From contig JALGSU010000038.1 of NCBI GenBank assembly GCA_029821735.1, forward strand, positions 124,001 to 188,000: 64,000 nt of DNA, written 5' to 3'. The stretch is from Candidatus Zipacnadia bacterium (GTDB taxonomy: Bacteria; Armatimonadota; Zipacnadia; Zipacnadales; UBA5352). Position numbers and translations under genes: made by a program. The notes under the pieces are model-generated. The model worked only from the letters and a program-made list of their open reading frames with translations. It had not been told where the DNA came from and ran no database searches. Positions 34,492 to 41,192 of the stretch are shown in pieces. Numbering within the stretch: position 1 is the stretch's first letter; each line of letters starts with the position of its first letter.

Positions 34492-35386
34492 GGCCCTGCG
34501 CAAGAGCATCGGCACTGCTGAGGACCTCGAGTCGGTCGTGTCGACGATGAAGGCGCTCGCGGCCGTGTCGATAGGCCAGTTCGAGGGCGTCGTCGAGGCC
34601 GCCCACGAATACAACCGCACCGTCGAGGCGACGCTGCAGGTGCTGCTGCGCAACGCGCCTGAGGGCGCGCGCACCGGGCCCGAGTACGCGGGTGACGCGC
34701 TCGGCGCGGTCATCATGGGATCGGATCAGGGCCTGTGCGGACAGTTCAATGAGGGCATCGTGACCCACGCGCTTGCCCAGATCGAGGGCGCCGAGGCGCC
34801 CCGCAGGCGCGAGATACTGGCGGTCGGCGCGCGAGTGGCGATGGGCGTCGAAGAGGCCGGTTACGCCATCGACGACTACTTGCCGGTGCCCTCATCGGCA
34901 GCGGCCGTGGCCGAACTGGTGGCGGACATCGCGGCGGCCATCGAGACCTGGCAGAGCACCCGCGGAATCGGCCGCGTCTACCTCTACTACAACCGGCGCA
35001 TCGCCACCGCCACGCATCGCCCCACGGTGCGCAGGCTCCTGCCCGTTAGCGAGACTTGGCTGGCCGAACTGCGCGGCCGCCAGTGGCCATCGAAGATGTT
35101 GCCTGACTTCTCGATGCACTGGGACGCGCTGCTGGCGCGGGTGATGCGTCAGCACTTGCTGGTGGCCTTGTATGATGCGACTGCCAACTCGGCGCTCAGT
35201 GAGCATGCCAGCCGGCTGCAGTCGATGCAGGCGGCCGAGCAGAACATCGAGGAGCGCATCGGTGAGCTGACGGCCCTCTACCGACAGCAACGCCAGACCG
35301 CCATCACCGCTGAGCTGCTGGATATCGTATCGGGGTTCGAGGCGTTGGTCGGCGATGACACCGGCGCCACTGCAAGCAGCGCCTGA
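34478..35386 (+). CDS. atpG: N-type ATPase subunit gamma
   Basis: 302 residues from ATG 34478, overlapping atpA by 14 bases. GSDQGLCGQFNEGI is the family signature. N- and C-terminal long helices (TAEDLESVVSTMKALAAVSI, and RLQSMQAAEQNIEERIGELTALYRQQRQTAITAELLDI in part) form the rotor coiled coil. The sequence is more divergent than standard gamma subunits, as known for N-ATPases. Last gene of the operon; the convergent methyltransferase gene ends only 3 bases away. Confidence 0.93.
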   Translation: MPTTEALRKSIGTAEDLESVVSTMKALAAVSIGQFEGVVEAAHEYNRTVEATLQVLLRNAPEGARTGPEYAGDALGAVIMGSDQGLCGQFNEGIVTHALAQIEGAEAPRRREILAVGARVAMGVEEAGYAIDDYLPVPSSAAAVAELVADIAAAIETWQSTRGIGRVYLYYNRRIATATHRPTVRRLLPVSETWLAELRGRQWPSKMLPDFSMHWDALLARVMRQHLLVALYDATANSALSEHASRLQSMQAAEQNIEERIGELTALYRQQRQTAITAELLDIVSGFEALVGDDTGATASSA

Positions 35387-35389
35387 GCC

Positions 35390-36118
35390 TCAGTTGCGCG
35401 TCGCCACGACGAGGAAGTATGGCACGTGCACGAATGGCCGCCAGTTCCCCCGCCGGTCAGCCACCGCCGCCCGCGCCTGATCGACACGCTCGCGCGCCGT
35501 CGCGTCCATCGGCAGACCGTCGAGCAACTCGACCGCCCCGGCTCCCGCCTCTCTCGGCAGATGCGTCAATTCGACCCAGACCTCCAGCCCTGCGTCCTCG
35601 CACAGAGCAGGCAACTGCCTGCCCACCAGCGGGTCCGCGCCCGCGGCCGACAAGCCCGACACCCACAGCTCGCGCAGGCCCAGCTCCGGGTGCTCCATCA
35701 TGCCGCCGTAGTCGGGCTCGATGGCGATGATCACGCCGCCGGGCCTGAGCGCGCGTGCGGCTTCGGCCAGCGCACCGGGCGGGTCGGTCACCCACAGGAG
35801 GACGTTCTGGAAGAAGATCGCGTCGAAGCTGCCGTCGGCGAAAGGCAGCGCGTGGCAATCGCCCGCCACCCGCGCTGCACCATCGGGATGGTCCGCCCCG
35901 GCGAGCGCCAGCGGGTCGATGTCCAGCGCGATGACCTGCCCCCGCGCGCGGCGGGCCAACTCACCCGTCACCACGCCGTGACCTGACCCCGCCTCCAGCA
36001 CGCTCTCGCGCAGACCGATGCCCGCTCGCCGCAGGGCCCGCGAACGTGGCCCGCGCAACCAGTCGGCGATCATTCGCGCTTCGCCGGGTGCGGGAAGCTC
36101 CGGGCGCGCGGGACTCAC
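35390..36118 (-). CDS. Class I SAM-dependent methyltransferase
   Basis: 242 residues from GTG 36118, which overlaps the upstream stop as GTGA; an internal ATG at 36073 is possible. Motif I is VLEAGSGHGVV, followed by VIALDIDPLAL, GDCHALPFADGSFDAIFFQN and LRPGGVIIAIEPDY, a typical UbiE/Methyltransf_11-type fold. Substrate unknown. Last gene in a five-gene operon whose other members are a Cys-Ala-tailed membrane protein, two radical-SAM-type proteins and a zinc-ribbon protein, so the acceptor may be the tailed protein or its modification. Confidence 0.88.
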   Translation of the reverse strand: MSPARPELPAPGEARMIADWLRGPRSRALRRAGIGLRESVLEAGSGHGVVTGELARRARGQVIALDIDPLALAGADHPDGAARVAGDCHALPFADGSFDAIFFQNVLLWVTDPPGALAEAARALRPGGVIIAIEPDYGGMMEHPELGLRELWVSGLSAAGADPLVGRQLPALCEDAGLEVWVELTHLPREAGAGAVELLDGLPMDATARERVDQARAAVADRRGNWRPFVHVPYFLVVATRN

Positions 36119-37932
36119 CGGCCGCCACCCGCGCAGGCGCAGGCGCAAGCGCAGCCCGCACAGGCGCACGCGCATCCTCCGCCACCGCTGAACCCGCCGC
36201 CGCTCTTGCCCGAAGACTCCGACATCGCTTTCAGGAAAGCGCCGCCCACCTTGTCCACGCCCGCCAGGCTGATACCCGGAGCGTCGCGCAGGCCGATGCT
36301 GACCGGGTCCATCGACCGGGCCATCCCGCCCGTCACGTTCTCCATCCAGCCGCTGAACGAGGCCGCCACGTCGCCGCCACTGGTCCCCGTGCCGGGCGCT
36401 TCCGGCGTCGGCATGGAGGGCGCCGAAAGTGTGCCGCCAGGCCGCGTCCACGTTGGCCGGTAGCGGTAGCCGCCGTGGTGCCACGTGTCGAAATGCCGGT
36501 GCGATGTATTGTGCATCATCAGCCACCCGAGGTTGCTGTCAACATACTCGGTGCGCTCGGTCAGGTCGCCGATGTCCTCGGCCTCGGTCCACGCCTTCTT
36601 CATGATTGACTCGTAATACTCGCGTGTGCGCGCCACGTCGAAGCCAGCCAGACGCTTGGCGGTGTTCGTGATCAGATTGCGCATGGACGTCGCGAAGTCC
36701 AGCTCGTTCACAGCGACGCCTGGGCTGGCCCCGATGACATCGAGGAAGTCCTGCTCGAAGCCGCGGATGGTCGTCCCGCGTTCGCGCGCGACGCGACGGC
36801 GGTCCCGTCGCCGCGTGTCATACCCCTCCACCAGCGCCACGGTCAGCGGCTCTTCACGGGTCTGCACGATCAGTTGCTTCTTGAGCAGCCCGAAAATCAC
36901 GAAGGTCAGTACGCGCCCCAGCGGCTCCTCCATCATCACCGCTGCCTCAGGCACGGCCAGTCCGCGCTTGATCTCACCGCCGGGCACTGACGCGATCGCC
37001 GGCAGGTAGTTGCGCTTCGCCGATATCCGCGCATGCCGAGCCACGATCCACAGGAGAATCAAGAACGGGACGAAGAGCAGAAGCATTTCAGCGCTTGCGG
37101 CCCAGACAACTATGAGGAAGATGATCAGGGGGATGAAAAGGCATGAACCGGTGCCTCGGCTGATGCGGTAAAAGAGAATGCCGAAGAACACCAGGCACAG
37201 CACGCCCACCAGGAACCGGATGGTTCCCGCGCGATTCCACCAGCGCATGAACAACTGCCAGTTGCTCATGTGCACTACGCGGTCCAGACTGTCCTTCGGG
37301 AAAGACACCCCCACCATGTTCTCACCGGTCATACGGATATCGTCATGGTACCAGGCGACGGCCTTGCGGCCCTCCACCTGTATCTTGCCGCTGAAAGGCT
37401 TGTCGAGCTGATACAGGATATTGTCGAAGTCCACCTCGTCGGGCAGGTAGATGACGATCGACAACTGCGTGCCGCCCGTGACATACTGCGAGCCGTACCA
37501 GGTGGGCGTGATGCGCAGCGATGCGTTCGCCTTGTTGGTGGTGTCCTGGTAGATGCGATCGGGCATCGTGCACTCGAACCTGAACACTCCGGTCTGCCCC
37601 GGCGCGATGGCCGGCGTCAGGTGCACCTCAACCGCTGGCATCGACGTCAGCTCGGTGGACTTGCGGATGGTGTATAGCTGCTCGCCGTCGAGCGACGCGG
37701 TCATATTAGAGGTGTCATAGTTGTAGTCAGGCAGGCCGATGTCCACCACATCGATCTCATGTGCGCCGGTGTTGCAGTGGAACTTGATCATGTACTCCAT
37801 CCGGATGGAGGCGTCCTTGTTCGCGGTGACGTGCAGCTCCATCTCCGGTATCGAGAACGAATACTCTTGAGCATGCGCCAGCGCGCTCAGCGCCAGCGCG
37901 GCGAGGATGAGCGGGACTGTCAGGCGTTTCAC
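36115..37932 (-). CDS. DUF2207-type membrane protein with a C-terminal Cys-Ala repeat tail
   Basis: 605 residues; GTG start overlaps the upstream stop (GTGA) and begins a signal peptide (KRLTVPLILAALALSALAHAQ). Residues ~22-215 are an extracytoplasmic beta-rich domain. Membrane helices lie at ~230-300 (IRFLVGVLCLVFFGILFYRI; LFIPLIIFLIVVWAASAEML with LLFVPFLILLWIVARHA). A long cytoplasmic part follows, with GLLKKQLIVQT, resembling DUF2207/TIGR04222-like proteins. The C terminus is GGGFSGGGG then (CA)3-G-(CA)4-GGGR, seven cysteines alternating with alanine. In relatives the tail is commonly glycine-rich; an alternating Cys-Ala tail next to radical SAM genes suggests a modification substrate. 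That role is inference. Confidence 0.8.
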   Translation of the reverse strand: MKRLTVPLILAALALSALAHAQEYSFSIPEMELHVTANKDASIRMEYMIKFHCNTGAHEIDVVDIGLPDYNYDTSNMTASLDGEQLYTIRKSTELTSMPAVEVHLTPAIAPGQTGVFRFECTMPDRIYQDTTNKANASLRITPTWYGSQYVTGGTQLSIVIYLPDEVDFDNILYQLDKPFSGKIQVEGRKAVAWYHDDIRMTGENMVGVSFPKDSLDRVVHMSNWQLFMRWWNRAGTIRFLVGVLCLVFFGILFYRISRGTGSCLFIPLIIFLIVVWAASAEMLLLFVPFLILLWIVARHARISAKRNYLPAIASVPGGEIKRGLAVPEAAVMMEEPLGRVLTFVIFGLLKKQLIVQTREEPLTVALVEGYDTRRRDRRRVARERGTTIRGFEQDFLDVIGASPGVAVNELDFATSMRNLITNTAKRLAGFDVARTREYYESIMKKAWTEAEDIGDLTERTEYVDSNLGWLMMHNTSHRHFDTWHHGGYRYRPTWTRPGGTLSAPSMPTPEAPGTGTSGGDVAASFSGWMENVTGGMARSMDPVSIGLRDAPGISLAGVDKVGGAFLKAMSESSGKSGGGFSGGGGCACACAGCACACACAGGGR

Positions 37933-39191
37933 TGGGCCGCACCACCTTCGCGGTCATCGCTCCAACCCGCCGGGTCCTTGGGGCAGTCTGCGCCGCAAAT
38001 CTCCAGGTCCGGGCAGTTAGAGCATCGGCTGGGATTTCTCAGCCGCTCGCGGTAACGGGCGAAGCACTCGGCGCTCCATATCTCTTCCCACGACTGGGTG
38101 AGGATATTGCCCGCACATCCGGCGCCGCGAGCGGGTAGCACGCTCCCGTCGGCCTCGATGCGCACTGCCACGTCCCCGGCCGTGCGGGGCCCCCTCTGGA
38201 TCTGGTCGGCCAGCGGCCGGTTGGCGTCGAACCACACCGGCGGCGCCCACAGATACCGCACATCCGCCTCCTCGGCCGCCTCGATCAGCACCATCGCCAC
38301 CTGTGGCAGAGCGCGCGCGGGCAGTGCCCCCGCGGCGTCCCCGGCCTCATCCTCGTCCTCGCACGCCAGCGCGAAACAGACCGCGTTGTCGATGCCGATC
38401 TTCCGCAGATGTTCCATGATCTCGTCGATGATATCGGCGTTCGCATCCATTAGCGGCACTTGCGCCACCGGGCACAACTCCAGCTCCCGGCACTGCTCGA
38501 ACGCCGCCAGCACCCGCCCCAGATCGCCGGGCGCGGTCAGCGCATTGTGTTCATCCTCCAGCGGTGAGATGTAGAGCAGGTCAAGATGATCCAGCCCCGC
38601 CATCGCGGCCTCTGCGATCACCTCGGGCTCCAGCCACGACGCCAGCCCGCGCAGCCCGCAGATCATGCCCGTGTCCTCAGCCACTTGCGTGAGCAGTGGC
38701 AGTTCGAGCATGTTCGCGTCGGGTTGGGCGAGGATAGTCGCGTGGGGGATAGTGGCGTCCCACGCCTTGCGGATGGCGTTCTCGGTCGTGGCCAGATCGC
38801 CCTGGACGATGTCGGCCTGCAGCGGTGCGGCCAATTCGCGGGCCCAACTGGTCGTGTCGGGGTCGGTGAGATTGCTGACCGGGTAGTTGTCGCCCGGCTC
38901 CGCGAGGTCGGCGATGAGCTTGCGCATGGCAGCGATGTCGGCGGTCAGTTGGCTCGCAGGCACGTCCGCGAACCGCCGCGCGATCTCGGTGCGCACAGCG
39001 CCCTCATCCGCGCCGTCAAACAGCATCTGGGCCATGACCACACCCGCCTGCGACAGATATGCCGCCTCTGACGCGTTGGCCAGCAGGATGCCGCCGCCGT
39101 CCGGATCGACCCGCAGGTGGAAACGCGTTGGCCATTCACCCTCGAGCCTCTCGTAATGCAGAATCTGCGCGCGCGGTTTGGCCTGTCTCAT
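37929..39191 (-). CDS. Radical-SAM-like SPASM protein lacking the CxxxCxxC motif
   Basis: 420 residues; ATG overlaps the upstream stop (ATGA). Residues ~35-100 look like a PqqD/RRE-type winged-helix (ANASEAAYLSQAGVVMAQML, then ASQLTADIAAMRKLIADL). The following barrel-like region begins APLQADIVQGDL where a radical SAM protein would have its CxxxCxxC; no such motif occurs. The C-terminal SPASM-type cysteines are kept: GAGCAGNIL, then SRCSNCPDLEICGADCP. It is therefore probably a catalytically inactive or differently working partner of the intact radical SAM protein encoded immediately upstream, perhaps binding the substrate tail and holding auxiliary clusters. Confidence 0.75.
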   Translation of the reverse strand: MRQAKPRAQILHYERLEGEWPTRFHLRVDPDGGGILLANASEAAYLSQAGVVMAQMLFDGADEGAVRTEIARRFADVPASQLTADIAAMRKLIADLAEPGDNYPVSNLTDPDTTSWARELAAPLQADIVQGDLATTENAIRKAWDATIPHATILAQPDANMLELPLLTQVAEDTGMICGLRGLASWLEPEVIAEAAMAGLDHLDLLYISPLEDEHNALTAPGDLGRVLAAFEQCRELELCPVAQVPLMDANADIIDEIMEHLRKIGIDNAVCFALACEDEDEAGDAAGALPARALPQVAMVLIEAAEEADVRYLWAPPVWFDANRPLADQIQRGPRTAGDVAVRIEADGSVLPARGAGCAGNILTQSWEEIWSAECFARYRERLRNPSRCSNCPDLEICGADCPKDPAGWSDDREGGAAQ

Positions 39192-40612
39192 GCGCTCATC
39201 ACCTCATCGGCGCGGGTCCTTCGCTCAAGCGGACAGCCTCCGCCACACACGCGCAACTGCTCGCACTCCCAGCACTTGTGTGGCAGGCCGCCCTCGCGGG
39301 GCTTCTCGCGTCGGTCTCTGATACTGGTGAACAGGTCGCTGTTCCAGATGCTCTCCCACGGGTCAGCGAGGATATTCCCCACCGGTTCGTAGTATGACTG
39401 GCAGGGGAGCACGTCGCCGTCGGGCTCGATGCAGATCGAGTATTCCGCGGCATTGCAGCAGCGGATTCCCAGCCCGGCCTCGATGGGCGACAGGCGGCAG
39501 TACTCCGTCGGCGTGTACCACAGGAAGCGCATGCCCAACTCGCCCGCGCGCGCGATCACCCGCTCCAGAACCGGCGCCACCTCCGCCTCGGAGAGAGCCG
39601 CTTCGTGGCTCGCGCCGCAGCCCGAGTGGATCATCCCGTTCATCGCGAAGGTGCGCACTCCCAGGCCGTGCAGGAACTCCACGATCTCGGTGGCCTCACG
39701 TGCGTTGCCCTGCACCAGCGTGGTATTGGTCAGCGTATGCAGTCCCGCCCCCAGGCACTGGCGGATACCCTCCACCGTCTCCGCGAATGCGCCCTCTGCC
39801 CCCACGATCTCGTCGTGAAGATCGGCCCGTTGCGACCCGATAGTCACCTGCACATGGTCGAGGCCCGCCTCGGCCAGACGCTGCGCGTACCCCGGCGTCG
39901 CCAGCCGTCGACCGTTGGTATTCGTCCCGGTGATCTGCCCAAGCGCCTCGGCGTGAGCGACCAGTTCGGGCAGACTCTCATGCAGCGTCGGTTCGCCGCC
40001 GGTGAAGATCACGTAGGGGACGCCGATCTGCCAGAGCCGGTCGAGCACCGTCTGCCAGCGGTCGGTGGACATCGAGCGCATCTGCCGGCGCCCCGGCTCG
40101 TTATAGCAATGTGAGCAGTCGTTGTTGCACGCGTAATGCAGCGCCAGGTCCGCCTTGTAGGGCGCCTGCGCACGCACCGCCAGCGGCGGCGGCTGCGGAA
40201 TCTCCACATCACACAGCCGGCAGCCCTCGCCCGGCTCGGTCACCCGCTCAATGAGGCGTTCCATACGCGCCAGTGATGCCTCCAGATCGGCCGATGGCGC
40301 GTCCGGGTATGCCGTCCGCAGGCGCAACAGTGACTGGTCGCGCGGGGTCCCTTCCAGTACCAGCCAGGCCATCTCGGCGTCGGTTGGTGGCAGGTGGATC
40401 GTCTCTACGGCGTTGATGAACAGGATGCCCGTGCGGTCCTCGTGGATGCGCAGATGCAGTCGCAGCAGCCCGCCGCCGCGCTCAATGCGCCACGCGTACA
40501 GGCCCGTCCCCGGTCCACCTCCGGCAAGCGCGTCCATGCGCGCGCGGAAGCGTCCCCAGTCGTCACCGATCCCCCGGGCGATGCGCCCGAGCAAACCCGT
40601 GGCAGACTTCAC
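39188..40612 (-). CDS. Radical SAM/SPASM protein, candidate peptide maturase
   Basis: 474 residues from GTG 40612, which overlaps the zinc-ribbon gene stop as GTGA. Residues ~60-130 are a PqqD-like winged-helix region (GILFINAVETIHLPPTDAEM). The radical SAM motif is YACNNDCSHCYNEPG with Cys162, Cys166, Cys169; FTGGEPTLHESL is the SAM-binding GGE. The C-terminal SPASM region has cysteines in RCCNAAEYSICIEPDGDVLPCQ (partly) and HKCWECEQLRVCGGGCP for auxiliary Fe-S clusters. The family includes sactipeptide, PqqE and mycofactocin maturases acting on ribosomal peptides. It is not an anSME by layout, because of the N-terminal extension. Confidence 0.9.
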   Translation of the reverse strand: MKSATGLLGRIARGIGDDWGRFRARMDALAGGGPGTGLYAWRIERGGGLLRLHLRIHEDRTGILFINAVETIHLPPTDAEMAWLVLEGTPRDQSLLRLRTAYPDAPSADLEASLARMERLIERVTEPGEGCRLCDVEIPQPPPLAVRAQAPYKADLALHYACNNDCSHCYNEPGRRQMRSMSTDRWQTVLDRLWQIGVPYVIFTGGEPTLHESLPELVAHAEALGQITGTNTNGRRLATPGYAQRLAEAGLDHVQVTIGSQRADLHDEIVGAEGAFAETVEGIRQCLGAGLHTLTNTTLVQGNAREATEIVEFLHGLGVRTFAMNGMIHSGCGASHEAALSEAEVAPVLERVIARAGELGMRFLWYTPTEYCRLSPIEAGLGIRCCNAAEYSICIEPDGDVLPCQSYYEPVGNILADPWESIWNSDLFTSIRDRREKPREGGLPHKCWECEQLRVCGGGCPLERRTRADEVMSA

Positions 40613-40950
40613 CACTTGGGCTTCTCCTCCATGTGGTATGCGCTGCCGCAGAACGGGCACTTCACGTAGATCGCGCCCTCCTGCATCTTGATGCTATCTG
40701 AATCAAGCTGCGCCCCGCAGTTTTCGCACTTCATCTTTTCCACCGACACGTCGCCGGTGAGGTCAATCTCGTGGGTGATGTGCATCTCCGGCCCCTTACT
40801 GCGAGCCAGGTGGATGAAGAACCCCGCCGCACCCATCAGCGCCACGCCGATGATGATGCGCACCATGGTGTTGCCCTCTCCCGAGCCGATCAGAAACACC
40901 AGGCCCACCAGGCCCAGCACGCCGCCGACAAGATAGCCAGTCGTCTTCAT
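40609..40950 (-). CDS. Small membrane protein with C-terminal zinc ribbon
   Basis: 113 residues from the ATG at 40950; a GTG at 40980 extends it by 10 residues and the ribosome site GGGAGG sits too close to that GTG, so the start is uncertain. Two membrane helices (YLVGGVLGLVGLVFLIGSG; MVRIIIGVALMGAAGFFIHLA) precede a cytoplasmic zinc-ribbon-like domain, CENCGAQ then CPFCGSAY. First gene of the five-gene operon. It may tether or help the radical SAM proteins at the membrane; that is inference from position. Confidence 0.78.
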   Translation of the reverse strand: MKTTGYLVGGVLGLVGLVFLIGSGEGNTMVRIIIGVALMGAAGFFIHLARSKGPEMHITHEIDLTGDVSVEKMKCENCGAQLDSDSIKMQEGAIYVKCPFCGSAYHMEEKPKW

Positions 40951-41192
40951 GCGCAAAGGGGCATGCAGCGGCCCCGGCACCTCCCTGAATGTGCCAACAT
41001 CGGCTCGAGTCGTCCGTATAGGCAGTTAGCGGTCGCGGGGCACGATTCCTTCTCTGAGCGTGATTGAGATGCCCGAGAAGGCCAACTTCGCGCCGCGGGC
41101 GAATACAGTTTCTGACGCGTACCTGTAAGCGACGTCCCCGACGCCGCCCGCACCAGCGCCGTGCCGCCATCCAGCCGCAAGGAGGCAGTTCC
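40951..41192. other. Divergent intergenic region, probable promoters both ways
   Basis: 242 bases between the - strand radical SAM operon and the + strand 41.2 kb gene. It should hold both promoters, but I see no convincing -35/-10 pair or hairpin. AAGGAGG at the right end is the ribosome site for the 41.2 kb gene. Confidence 0.4.

Noticed and set aside
36121..36180. GC-rich short repeat at the end of the DUF2207 gene considered as a simple DNA repeat or slippage artefact
   Set aside because: Codon choices vary between repeat units and reading in frame gives a regular Cys-Ala pattern, so a coding explanation is better.
39188..40612. The radical SAM gene as an anaerobic sulfatase maturase for the Ser-type sulfatase
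   Set aside because: It carries a long N-terminal PqqD-like extension and sits in a tightly coupled operon unrelated to the sulfatases; anSME proteins lack such an extension.
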